Below, piece after piece: positions 1 through 7,401 of a stretch of DNA of 19,626 nucleotides. The stretch comes from Candidatus Wirthbacteria bacterium CG2_30_54_11 (GTDB taxonomy: Bacteria > Patescibacteriota > CG2-30-54-11): positions 1-19,626 of the forward strand of contig MNZT01000069.1 in assembly GCA_001873755.1 (NCBI GenBank). Reading direction: 5' to 3'. Within the stretch, counting starts at the first letter, position 1; every line of letters starts with the position of its first letter. The position numbers and the translations under genes are program-made. A model generated the notes under the pieces. It was not told the DNA's origin. It searched no databases and was given only the letters and a program-made list of their open reading frames with translations.

Positions 1-951
1 GCGGCTTTGGAACTGTATCTGCCCGGGAAGTCGAGTATTGAGGCAGCCGTAGATTTTCTCAATGCGGTCAAGGGCGGTGACGATATTACTGCGTCACAGG
101 TACTGGCGAGTGGTATTGGACCGAAGGTCATCGATGAAGCAAATAAACTATATGCTGATCTGACCTGGGTGGACAGTGTCAGTTGGGGGCTGCTCGGTAG
201 TTTTGGGACGGTTCAGGATGCCCGTCTGTCAGATGGTTCTGATTTCGGCGCTTTCGTGCTCGAGCATGCCGCGACACTACACCAGCTCAGCGACAAATTC
301 GGCTCCACTCTGGGAGCGAGTGATCTCGTGCCAGAAGTCATGTCGATGAGCCTTGAGGCAGGATCGATCGATCCTTTGACAAGCCAAACTCTGACCGAAG
401 CACAGCGAGCAGAGTACATGGCTATCCGGGATATGTGCTGGAAGCTGTTCACCAGTGATCAGGGACTTTTTGCTCTGCAGGCTGGTCTGACGCCCGATGA
501 GATCAATGCTGCCAAATTCCTGCTCCAAAGCAGCAGGTTGCCTGCGGAAGTCAGGGAGGCTGCTCCCACGGCCGCGCCTGCGGCTACTGAGACGCCGGTG
601 ACACCCACTGCCACCTTGCCGCCGACCGAAGCAGCTCAGGCAACTTCAACGCCGGAGTCTGCCCCCTTAGCCACTGAGACTCAGGCAACGGTTACCGTGG
701 CTGCGACCCCGACCGAGGCCGCTGTAGAGCAGCCTCCAGTCGCGACACTGACCGATGTTGTGTCTGTTCCGGTGGCGACGGACGTTCCGGCTGAGAGACC
801 GAATGATATTCTGGTACCGGTGGTGGGAGGCGGAGCTCTCCTCTTGGGGGGATTAGGGGCAGGTCTTTGGGCTATCTGGAAACGTTTGAGACGGATCGAT
901 GATTCCGGATCAGATGAAGAAATTGACGATTCAGGAGATGAAGATTTATAG
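1..951 (+). CDS. Surface protein with Thr/Pro/Ala stalk and C-terminal membrane anchor (5' partial)
   Basis: The frame is open to the window edge, so the true start lies upstream and at least 316 residues are present. I do not recognise the family. The first ~185 residues form a mixed, probably helical globular region. Residues ~185-265 are a low-complexity stalk rich in Thr, Pro and Ala with many TPT/ATET-like units, like the extended linkers of bacterial surface proteins. A hydrophobic Gly/Leu-rich segment (~270-292) followed by a KRLRR basic cluster is a membrane anchor with the tail inside, and the C-terminus is acidic with DDSG repeats. No LPXTG signal is seen. The inferred topology is outside domain, stalk, membrane, short cytoplasmic tail. 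It ends 11 nt from the convergent polysaccharide operon, with no clear terminator between them. Confidence 0.75.
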   Translation, partial: AALELYLPGKSSIEAAVDFLNAVKGGDDITASQVLASGIGPKVIDEANKLYADLTWVDSVSWGLLGSFGTVQDARLSDGSDFGAFVLEHAATLHQLSDKFGSTLGASDLVPEVMSMSLEAGSIDPLTSQTLTEAQRAEYMAIRDMCWKLFTSDQGLFALQAGLTPDEINAAKFLLQSSRLPAEVREAAPTAAPAATETPVTPTATLPPTEAAQATSTPESAPLATETQATVTVAATPTEAAVEQPPVATLTDVVSVPVATDVPAERPNDILVPVVGGGALLLGGLGAGLWAIWKRLRRIDDSGSDEEIDDSGDEDL

Positions 952-962
952 AATGACGAGTA

Positions 963-2087
963 TCATTTCAGGCTTCTGCACGCCTCCCTCACCTGCTCCG
1001 AGCAGGCCTGCCAGCTGAACCGCTTCACTCGTGCCTTCCCGAGTGTCCTGCACCTCTCCCTGAGCGCACTGTCCTCCAGCATATCTCTGATCGCCTGAGC
1101 AAGCTCTTCGCTGTTGTACGGATCGACCAGCACAGCCGCTTCGCCGGTGACCTCAGGAATCGAGGCGGCGCGGGAGGCGATGACCGGGAGGTGCATCTGC
1201 ATGGCCTCGAGCAGCGGAAATCCGAAGCCTTCGTAGAGCGAGGGGTAGACGAGCATCTCGGCGTGACGGTACAGGGATTTTTTGATCTCATCCGTGATAT
1301 AGCCGGTGATGGTGACCCTGTCCTGAAGTTTAAACTTGTGGATAGCCTGTTCGATGCGGTGGGAATCAGAACCTCGGGCACCGGCCAGGGCTAGGTGCAG
1401 ATCCCGGCAGGTTGGCTCATTTGAAACATTGGCAAAGGCTTCGATGAGTCTGACGAGGTTCTTGCGCGGCTCCAAAGTACCGACTGCGAGGAGGTAGGGC
1501 GCACGCAGGTTGAACCTGCGGCTGACGTCCGCGAAATCTGCTTCTACCGTCTCTGAGAGGTCAGGCGCACCGGGGTAGACCACCTTTACCTTGCGACTTT
1601 CGATACCCCAGATCTTCAGGATGTCCTCCTTGGTCGCATAGGAGACGGCGATCAGCAGGTCGGCTTGCTTGGCAGAGCGCGCTGCGATCTGATGCCAGAA
1701 CCGCTCTTTGGGCCCATGGAACTGGGGGAAATGTTCATAGGACAGGTCGTGGATGGTGACGACCTTGGGTAACTTGGTCTCTGGCAATACGCTGATATGC
1801 GGGCAGAGGACCACGTCACTGTCGGCGAAGAGTTTGTCCACAGCGGGAAAGCGGCCCAGGCTCCAAGCGAGGGTGAGCAGCTTGTTCGGATAGCGGGTCG
1901 TATAGAGGGAAGCGTGAGGAGGCAGCGCGGACTCAAGTCCCAGAGGTCTGGTCTGGAACGAGTTCGTGAAGATCTTCAGGGTAGTGTCGTCCGACGAGAG
2001 CAACCCCTGGAGCAGAAATTGTGCGTAGTAGCCTACCCCCGAGGGTGAAGGATTCTGCAGGATACGTCCATCGTAGAGGATGCGCAT
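963..2087 (-). CDS. GT4-family glycosyltransferase
   Basis: This 374-residue protein has the two Rossmann halves of a GT-B retaining glycosyltransferase. The N-terminal half starts MRILYDGRILQ and has a SGVGYY loop that normally contacts the acceptor, then VVTIHDLSYEHFP. The C-terminal half has LLAVGTLEPRKNL, LALAGARG and the GT4 nucleotide-sugar motif EGFGFPLLE, the E-x7-E pair being E286 and E294. By family it adds a sugar, often mannose, from an NDP-sugar to a lipid-linked oligosaccharide at the inner membrane face; the actual donor cannot be read from sequence. It is the last gene of the operon and starts 9 nt after the Wzz-like gene ends. The ATG has little Shine-Dalgarno sequence, so translational coupling is likely. 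Confidence 0.9.
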   Translation of the reverse strand: MRILYDGRILQNPSPSGVGYYAQFLLQGLLSSDDTTLKIFTNSFQTRPLGLESALPPHASLYTTRYPNKLLTLAWSLGRFPAVDKLFADSDVVLCPHISVLPETKLPKVVTIHDLSYEHFPQFHGPKERFWHQIAARSAKQADLLIAVSYATKEDILKIWGIESRKVKVVYPGAPDLSETVEADFADVSRRFNLRAPYLLAVGTLEPRKNLVRLIEAFANVSNEPTCRDLHLALAGARGSDSHRIEQAIHKFKLQDRVTITGYITDEIKKSLYRHAEMLVYPSLYEGFGFPLLEAMQMHLPVIASRAASIPEVTGEAAVLVDPYNSEELAQAIRDMLEDSALRERCRTLGKARVKRFSWQACSEQVREACRSLK

Positions 2088-2096
2088 GGGTCGGTT

Positions 2097-3203
2097 TTAG
2101 ATGAGGACGATACCTCTGGGCGCGGAGAGCAATGAGAGCTGCGAGGATACGATCAGGAGCGATCTGCGTGGCGTATGCCTACTATCTGCTACCAGGATGA
2201 CAGCATCCATGACGGAGAGCACCCGGTGGCTGAAGGACAGGGAATCAAAGGAGGGCATGGCGATCAAGCGATAGCTAGCCGCATGTTTGTCCGTCTTTTT
2301 CAGTTCTTCCAGAGCGGCCGCTTCCGAGCGGGCTGTGAGGTCGAGGGTCTGGATGTTTTCTTTGGTCCTCAGAGCCGAGGCCAGCTGCTGGCAGACCCGG
2401 AGACTGTCGAGGCTCCGGAGGCTGATCAGCCCGATCCTGACCTCCCGGTGTTCGGTCTGAGGGAACTTGGCGAGGATTTTTTCTCTCAGGGGGACCATGA
2501 CACCATCTCCTTCGCTGCCTGAGTGCAGGCTCAGGTCTGCCCACAGAGGAGTGGAAAGAATTTTTTCGAACTCTTCGACTGACGAAACTTCGTCCCTGAG
2601 GTAGGTCAGCAGGAAAGCCAGGAATATCCCGAAGCCGCAGCCGACTACCGCGAGCAGCAGGAGATAGAGGACGAGCGGAATTTCCCCCTTTTCGATGACG
2701 GGTCCCTCTACCCCGAGTTCCAGACTTCCTTCGCCCTGGCTCTGCACGAATTCCTTGGCTTTTTCGGTGAGCAGACTGATGAGCGACGAGGACAGTGCCT
2801 GTGCTTCGGACGCCGTGTCAGCGGTGAAGCGGACTTCGGTCACATTTTTTGATTTCGGGATCGGGCTGAAATATTTGCCCGGGTTGGCGATATCTTTTTC
2901 TTCGTAGGAGATGGAAGCCCTTTTGAACACTGCTTCCACCAGGCCGGCGTTTTTCATCAGCCCGGAGAGCGAATCACTGAACGACTGGGCGATCAGGTTG
3001 CCATAATAGTTGTTGTACTTGAAATAGTCAGAGGAGGATATGGTCCCCTGTTCCTGATAGTTGACGATGATCGCCAGGTCGGAGGTATAGCGGGTCTCCT
3101 GCCGGCTGAGGATCAGGTAGCCGGATCCCACGGCTACGATGGTTACGATGAGGAGGATAGCCCAGTTGCGGGTCAAGACTTTCAGATAGTCGCGCAGTTC
3201 CAT
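2097..3203 (-). CDS. Wzz-like polysaccharide chain-length protein with degenerate BY-kinase-like C-terminus
   Basis: The 368-residue protein has the Wzz/CapA plan. A short cytoplasmic start (MELRDYLKVLTRNW) precedes a first membrane helix at ~15-33, an extracytoplasmic region to ~172 and a second helix at ~174-200. After it come RDEVSSVEEFEKIL and a cytoplasmic domain of ~150 residues. In related proteins this domain is a bacterial tyrosine kinase with a GKS/T Walker A loop. Here the corresponding strand reads IGLISLRSLDSLRVCQQLA, without a P-loop, and the usual DTPP Walker B-like strand is replaced by LIAMPSFDS. It therefore probably does not bind ATP and has no Tyr cluster. Its expected role is control of polymer length or export. 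An AAAGG motif lies 5 nt before the ATG. Confidence 0.78.
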   Translation of the reverse strand: MELRDYLKVLTRNWAILLIVTIVAVGSGYLILSRQETRYTSDLAIIVNYQEQGTISSSDYFKYNNYYGNLIAQSFSDSLSGLMKNAGLVEAVFKRASISYEEKDIANPGKYFSPIPKSKNVTEVRFTADTASEAQALSSSLISLLTEKAKEFVQSQGEGSLELGVEGPVIEKGEIPLVLYLLLLAVVGCGFGIFLAFLLTYLRDEVSSVEEFEKILSTPLWADLSLHSGSEGDGVMVPLREKILAKFPQTEHREVRIGLISLRSLDSLRVCQQLASALRTKENIQTLDLTARSEAAALEELKKTDKHAASYRLIAMPSFDSLSFSHRVLSVMDAVILVADSRHTPRRSLLIVSSQLSLLSAPRGIVLI

Positions 3204-3223
3204 GTCAGCCTTTCCATGATTGG

Positions 3224-4333
3224 TTAATGGGTGTGTTTTTCCCGGTATTTCTGAGTGATGAAGTCGTGAATCCGTTGTTTGAATACCGAACGGTCGAATT
3301 GCATGGCGTGTTTGCGAATGGCGGTGGAGTTGAAATCTTTATTGTCAAACGAGCGCACCGCTTCGCACAGGAGGTCGGATCGCTGTTCGTCGAAGAACAG
3401 GCCGGTCCGGCCTTCTACGACCGTCTCCAGAGCACCGCCTCTGCGCAGGGCGATGACCGGTCGTCCGGCCGCCATGGCTTCTACGGCCGTGATCCCGAAG
3501 TCCTCTTCCGGCGGGAAAATGAAAGCCTGGCACCGTGCCATGAGGTCCCGTTTTTCCTGTTCCTCAACGGATCCCAGAAATTCAATGTTCGAATTTGCCA
3601 GCGAACGGAGCTTCTTGTATTCAGGTCCGTCTCCGACGATCTTCAGTGGGATCCCCAGTTCGTTGAAGGCGCTGATGGCGAGATCGACACGTTTGTAGGT
3701 CACCAGCCTGGAGACGAGCAGGAAATAGTCCCCGAGGTCATCGCTCTGGTGAAAATCAGCCACGTCGACAGGGGGGTAGATGACCACCGAGGGTTTGCGA
3801 TAGTATTTTTTGATCCGTTCACTGATGTAGCGGGAATTGGCGATGAAATAGTCGACCCTCTCTGCGGCCGAGCGGTCCCAGAGTCTGAGGTACGTTGCGG
3901 CCAGGGGGGCAAAAAGTTTGATCAGCGGATTGAACAGCCCGAAGTATGACGGATTGTTGATGTACTGATGCCAGAAGTCCCAGAGGTACCGGGTCGGGGT
4001 ATGGCAGTAGCAGATATGGATGGTTTTGGGAAGCGTGATGATCCCCTTGGCGCAGGCGTGTGATGAGCTGAGCACGACGTCATAGTCACTGAAGTCAAAG
4101 CGTTCAAAGGCCATGGGCATCTGATTGAGATAGAAGGCATGGTGATGTATGCTTCCGGGCATTTTCTGCAGGAACGAAGTGACGATCTCCTGGTTGGCGA
4201 ACTGGGGGACATTTTTTTTGTCCCACAGTGAGGTATACAGGGGAGACGTGGGATAGAGCTCAGAAAACGCCTGCACACAGCGTTCGCTGCCGCCGAAATT
4301 GGTCAGCCAGTCATGGACGAGAGCAATCTTCAC
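3224..4333 (-). CDS. GT4-family glycosyltransferase (WbaZ-like)
   Basis: I start this gene at GTG 4333, giving VKIALVHDWLTNFGG and 369 residues. It lies one base past the stop of the preceding gene, and the product begins exactly where family members usually begin. A TTG at 4354 would add seven residues overlapping that gene and is less likely. Features in order: the N-terminal LVHDWLTNFGGSE loop; CYCHTPTRYLWDFWH at ~120-135, characteristic of a mannosyltransferase-like GT4 group; IYPPVDV; LLVSRLVTYKRVDLAI; and EEDFGITAVEAMAAGRPVIA with the E277/E285 E-x7-E pair. It probably adds a second or later sugar to the lipid-linked unit started by the upstream transferase. The donor is unknown. Confidence 0.9.
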   Translation of the reverse strand: MKIALVHDWLTNFGGSERCVQAFSELYPTSPLYTSLWDKKNVPQFANQEIVTSFLQKMPGSIHHHAFYLNQMPMAFERFDFSDYDVVLSSSHACAKGIITLPKTIHICYCHTPTRYLWDFWHQYINNPSYFGLFNPLIKLFAPLAATYLRLWDRSAAERVDYFIANSRYISERIKKYYRKPSVVIYPPVDVADFHQSDDLGDYFLLVSRLVTYKRVDLAISAFNELGIPLKIVGDGPEYKKLRSLANSNIEFLGSVEEQEKRDLMARCQAFIFPPEEDFGITAVEAMAAGRPVIALRRGGALETVVEGRTGLFFDEQRSDLLCEAVRSFDNKDFNSTAIRKHAMQFDRSVFKQRIHDFITQKYREKHTH

Positions 4334-4334
4334 T

Positions 4335-5822
4335 CTAGTAGGCCCCCCGGGCAAAGAAAAAACTTCGAAATGTCAGGAGCATGATTTTCAAATCAAAACC
4401 CAGCGACCAGTTCTCGATGTAGAATAGATCATATTGCAGTCTCTCCGCAATGGAGGTGTTACCCCGCCAGCCGTTGACCTGCGCCCAGCCGGTCAGTCCG
4501 GGCCGGATCGCGTGGCGTTCATTGTAGAGCGGCAGGTCTTTTTTCAGCTGCTGCACGAACTGCGGCTGCTCCGGTCTGGGGCCGACGAGGCTCATATCGC
4601 CTTTCAGAATATTCCAGAGCTGCGGCAGTTCATCGAGATTGGTCCGGCGGATCAGCCGGCCAATCCCCGTGCGGCGTTTGTCGTTCGCGACCGTCCAGTG
4701 GACTCCCTGCTTTTCTGCGCTCTGATGATGCATGGAGCGGAATTTCAGGATCCTGAACGTCCGGCCGAATAGTCCCGTCCGCTCCTGTCCGTAGAGCACC
4801 GGTCCCGGGGAGCCGGTTTTGACCAGCAGCGCCACGAGGGCCATGAACGGAGAGAGAACGATGAGGCCGACCCCGGACAGAGAGATATCGAAGAGTCGTT
4901 TGACGATGGCAGAAAATCCCTGCAGGGGATAGCGCTTCTGGCTGAGGAGCGGGATGCCGTTGAGCGTTTCTGAGACAGAGAGCCGGGAAGTGAGGGACAT
5001 GACATCAGGGATGAAGGATACCCGGACATGGTGCAGCTGGCAGATCGAGAATATTTCTGTGGTTTCAGGGTCGCTCAGCGTGCCCAGACCGATGATGACT
5101 TCATCCACCCGTTCGTTCACCAGGATTGCGGTGAGCTCCTGTATGCTGCCTCGGTAGGGGAAGCCTGCGATCAGACCGGGGTCAGGTTCGATGATGGGAC
5201 CTTTTGGGGTTGGCTCCGGCAGGAGGTCAGGCTCTTCGGTCGGTACTTCATGGAATTCTTTTTCGAGTACACCGATCATCTGATGGCCGGACCAGCCTCT
5301 CTGACGGATGCCTTCCAGGAACGGCCGGCCGATCTTCCCCAGCGAACAGAACAGGGTCCGGCGGGTGCCGATGCCCCGGCTCCAGAGGAAATTCAGGCAG
5401 AAGTGCAGGAGCAGCCGGCCGGTTCCCAGGGCAAAGAGGCTGATGCTCCAGGCATAGACGATGATGAGCCGGGAAAAAAGGTTGCGTCCCTGGAAAAAGG
5501 CAAAGACCATGAGGGACAGGAGCCCCAGTGAGGTGCCCTGGAATATCCGGTACATTTCCTGGGTAGCGGTTCTTTTTTCGATGCGCGAGTATTGTCCGGT
5601 CAGTACGAACAGCAGAAGCCAGGCGAGGCTGATCCAAGGGGCGATCCGGATGAAGTCGCGGAAGGCGAAATCCAGGACCGGCACTTCGATCAGATCTAGG
5701 CTCGTCGCCACATCTGCCTGCCGTCTGATCACATAGGCGGTGACGAACGAGAGGAAGATGGCGACGAAGTCCGTGAGGATGAAAAGGCAGGTGAAGATGC
5801 GGTTGAGCGTGCGGGCTTTCAT
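4335..5822 (-). CDS. Polyprenyl-phosphate sugar-1-phosphate transferase (WbaP/CpsE-type initiating enzyme)
   Basis: This 495-residue enzyme commits the pathway by moving a sugar-1-phosphate from an NDP-sugar onto undecaprenyl phosphate. Four to five hydrophobic segments occupy ~10-145. A Rossmann-like middle domain (~150-290) is followed by the catalytic domain, which starts FKRLFDISLSGVGLIVLSPF with a further hydrophobic helix. Catalytic motifs are KFRSM (360-364), DELPQLWNILKGDMSLVGPRPE (397-418) and RPGLTGWAQVNGWRG. The length is normal for the family. The middle domain has an odd Pro/Glu-rich insertion at ~185-220 (see findings). It is the first gene of the operon, 27 nt after the rnpB 3' end. 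No strong ribosome-binding site precedes the ATG. Confidence 0.93.
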   Translation of the reverse strand: MKARTLNRIFTCLFILTDFVAIFLSFVTAYVIRRQADVATSLDLIEVPVLDFAFRDFIRIAPWISLAWLLLFVLTGQYSRIEKRTATQEMYRIFQGTSLGLLSLMVFAFFQGRNLFSRLIIVYAWSISLFALGTGRLLLHFCLNFLWSRGIGTRRTLFCSLGKIGRPFLEGIRQRGWSGHQMIGVLEKEFHEVPTEEPDLLPEPTPKGPIIEPDPGLIAGFPYRGSIQELTAILVNERVDEVIIGLGTLSDPETTEIFSICQLHHVRVSFIPDVMSLTSRLSVSETLNGIPLLSQKRYPLQGFSAIVKRLFDISLSGVGLIVLSPFMALVALLVKTGSPGPVLYGQERTGLFGRTFRILKFRSMHHQSAEKQGVHWTVANDKRRTGIGRLIRRTNLDELPQLWNILKGDMSLVGPRPEQPQFVQQLKKDLPLYNERHAIRPGLTGWAQVNGWRGNTSIAERLQYDLFYIENWSLGFDLKIMLLTFRSFFFARGAY

Positions 5823-5883
5823 AGAATTCCAGCGGTAAATGCATCAAATGCTCGAGAGACTCATATAAGCCGAGTTCTGTACC

Positions 5884-5921
5884 CCCCGCCCTTCGACTCG
5901 GCGGCCTCGCTCAGGGCGGGG
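5884..5921 (-). repeat. Palindromic repeat forming the P19 stem of rnpB
   Basis: Perfect 9-nt arms CCCCGCCCT (5884-5892) and AGGGCGGGG (5913-5921) enclose a GC-rich core. The central 28 nt (5889-5916) match the complement of 8735-8762 at 26 of 28 positions, so this is a dispersed element and not only a stem. By position, between the ATGATCG of J15/2 and ACAGAAC, it is helix P19, which many bacterial RNase P RNAs have in variable form. Confidence 0.85.
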
Positions 5922-6098
5922 CGCGATCATCTCTCTAGTCCCCGGTTCACACCAGGGCTCCAGCGTTCCGCTTGCCTACGGCCCTTCGAGCAGAAGTATA
6001 GCCGTACGCAGCCATCGGAACTTGCTCCAAAAAGGGTTTACCCATCCCCAGACTTGCGCCTGGGGATAGTGAGCTCTTACCTCACTGTTTCACCCTTA

Positions 6099-6158
6099 CT
6101 CCTTCGACTCCGCCCTTCGACTCCGCCTTTCGGCTTTGCTCAGGGCTTCGCTCAGGAG
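6099..6158 (-). repeat. Two nested palindromic repeats forming the P12 stem of rnpB
   Basis: The inner unit (6113-6145) pairs CCCTGAGCAAAGCC with GGCGGAGTCGAAGGG around a GAAA tetraloop. An outer unit with the same signature, CTCCTGAGCGAAG and CGGAGTCGAAGGAG, wraps it. Both contain the TGAGC...GAGTCGAAGG core of the element at 5889-5916 and 8735-8762. The location, between ACAGAAACAAACCGC and GTAAGGGTGAAAC, is the variable P12 region. Confidence 0.8.
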
Positions 6159-6188
6159 CGGTTTGTTTCTGTGGCACTTTCCCTGAAT

Positions 6189-6223
6189 AGCTTTGAGCTT
6201 TGAGCGGTGAGCTCTGAGCTTTG
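6189..6223 (-). repeat. Heptanucleotide tandem repeat inside rnpB (P9 region)
   Basis: There are five consecutive 7-nt units of the form AGCtttG on the plus strand (CaaaGCT in the RNA), with units 3 and 4 diverged (agcggtg, agctctg). They lie between the P8 hairpin (GCAGCTAACAGCTGC) and GGGAAAGTGCCACAGAAA, where a short P9 hairpin is normally found. Confidence 0.75.
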
Positions 6224-6381
6224 GCCATCCGGCAGCTGTTAGCTGCTTTTCTGCTCTGCGGAGCTCGGACTTTCCTCCCTCCTTCGCTCTCACGAGGTTC
6301 GAGCTACGGAGGGCAAGCCCTCGTGTGGCTGTCACCTTGATCGAGTGTCGGAGAGTAATCGCTGGTCCCTCGAGCGTGGGA

Positions 6382-6410
6382 AGTGTACCATGCGGCCTCA
6401 CGTCAGGCAA
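6382..6410 (-). promoter_or_regulatory. Sigma70-type promoter of rnpB
   Basis: On the minus strand, TTGCCT (6410-6405) and TACACT (6387-6382) are separated by exactly 17 nt. The -10 is preceded by TGG, an extended -10 form. The base predicted as +1, 6375, is the first base of the P1 helix, so promoter and RNA structure agree independently. The -35 starts just after the stop codon of the upstream gspF-like gene. Confidence 0.8.
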
Positions 6411-6411
6411 A

Positions 6412-7362
6412 CTACATGATTTCTGCGTAGTATGTCTCGTAGAAATTGAAGATTTGTCTCGCTATGAACGAGGCTACGATCAAAAATACGATCACCGGTA
6501 CGACAGTGGTGAGTTTTTTGGCCTGGAGTGTTAGGTCAAATTCTATCAGTGCTCCGACATGCTTCAGTCCTTCGTCGAGCGTGCCGCTGGTGAAGGCAGT
6601 CGACAGGAGGAGAGCGTGGGAACTCTCCAGGAAACTGAGAGACCTTACGAACGCATCGAATGAACCACCCTGTTCCATGAATTCGGCTCCCTGTGCGACT
6701 TCCCGTTGTATGACCATACTGCCACTCATTGACGCTGACAGGGAGAGTGTTTCGTTGATATTAATCCCGGCGCGGTACAGGAGGCCAAAGGCATGAATGA
6801 AGCGGGAACGGGCAGTATTTCGGATGAGGGGTCCGATCAGGGGAAGGCAGCCGAGGACCGTTTCGAGTACTTGGCGTACCTTAGAACTTGATCGCCAGAG
6901 CAGGGTCAGGCCCAGGGCGGCTGCGTACCAGGGTCCGATGAGCGAGAGCAGAACAAGAGGAAATCTGGCGTAATTGAAATGATCGGCCACGCAGCTCAGG
7001 AATGCAGATACGATGAAGGCGAAATGTATCACGAGCACCGGGTACAGCAGGTCAGAAAACAGTTTCTTTTGGAGCTGGGACTTCCGTTCTCGCTCATCCG
7101 CAATAGACGAAAGCACAGTATCGAGATGTCCTGTTGATTCGCCTATGCGCATCAGAGTGATCTCCACGGGGTCCGCGATCGTCCCGGCAGAAGCAAATGC
7201 TTCAGACAATGCATGACCATCGAGATGCTCCAAAATTGCGCGGGCATGTCTTCCTGTCTGTCCCGGCTGAGTCGCGACTTTCTGCAGCACGGTGGTCACC
7301 GGGATTCCAGCCTGGATCAGTGATGCAAGCTCTCGGAACAGAAGGGTGGCAGATCCGTTCAT
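6412..7362 (-). CDS. Stand-alone type II secretion/type IV pilus inner-membrane protein (GspF/PilC family)
   Basis: I start at ATG 7362, which has a GAGG 8 nt upstream, giving 316 residues; a TTG at 7398 would add 12. Two T2SSF repeats are visible. The first is ~1-105 (LLFRELASLIQAGIPV, then IGESTGHLDTVLSSIADERER). The second is ~175-275 (ARSRFIHAFGLLYRAGININETL, then SGTLDEGLKHVGALIEFDL). Three hydrophobic segments sit at ~105-130, ~135-155 and ~280-302. GspF/PilC proteins form the membrane platform of pilus or secretion machines. Typical length is ~400; this one lacks the N-terminal ~60-80 residues before the first repeat. No pilB, pilT, pilM or pilin gene is in the window. Confidence 0.88.
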   Translation of the reverse strand: MNGSATLLFRELASLIQAGIPVTTVLQKVATQPGQTGRHARAILEHLDGHALSEAFASAGTIADPVEITLMRIGESTGHLDTVLSSIADERERKSQLQKKLFSDLLYPVLVIHFAFIVSAFLSCVADHFNYARFPLVLLSLIGPWYAAALGLTLLWRSSSKVRQVLETVLGCLPLIGPLIRNTARSRFIHAFGLLYRAGININETLSLSASMSGSMVIQREVAQGAEFMEQGGSFDAFVRSLSFLESSHALLLSTAFTSGTLDEGLKHVGALIEFDLTLQAKKLTTVVPVIVFLIVASFIARQIFNFYETYYAEIM

Positions 7363-7401
7363 GGATATTACCTCGGGATTCTGGAAAGTAGACGGCAAAT
7401 T

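Larger units (their letters stand above)
5850..6375 (-). ncRNA. rnpB: RNase P RNA (bacterial class A, enlarged)
   Basis: This is the catalytic RNA that matures tRNA 5' ends. On the minus strand it shows GGAGGAAAGTCCGAGCTCC (P4 5' strand), GTGCCACAGAAA, GTAAGGGTGAAAC, GAGGTAAGAGCTCAC, GGGTAAACCC then GGAGCAAG (L15 region, the GGU that pairs with tRNA CCA) and ACAGAACTCGGCTTAT (P4 3' strand). The ends are fixed by an 11-bp P1 helix: GCTCGAGGGAC at 6375-6365 with GTCTCTCGAGC at 5860-5850, one G-U pair. At about 526 nt it is longer than the usual 350-420. The extra length sits in stems corresponding to P9, P12 and P19, each made of repeat-like sequence. No terminator follows before the next gene starts at 5822. 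Confidence 0.96.

Noticed and set aside
952..962. Bidirectional terminator between the convergent surface-protein and GT4 genes
   Set aside because: Only a 4-bp ATGA/TCAT inverted repeat is present, without flanking T-tracts.
3227..3949. A 240-codon plus-strand frame
   Set aside because: It is antisense to the second GT4 gene, whose conserved motifs run through the whole region.
4334..4354. TTG start at 4354 for the second GT4 gene
   Set aside because: The GTG at 4333 gives the typical VKIALVHDWL start and avoids overlap with the upstream gene.
6189..6223. Heptad array considered as a CRISPR array
   Set aside because: Units are 7 nt with no spacers; no repeat-spacer pattern or cas gene is present anywhere in the window.
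6096..6410. A 104-codon open frame on the minus strand
   Set aside because: It lies almost entirely within the RNase P RNA, has no family resemblance, and its openness follows from the GC-rich stems.
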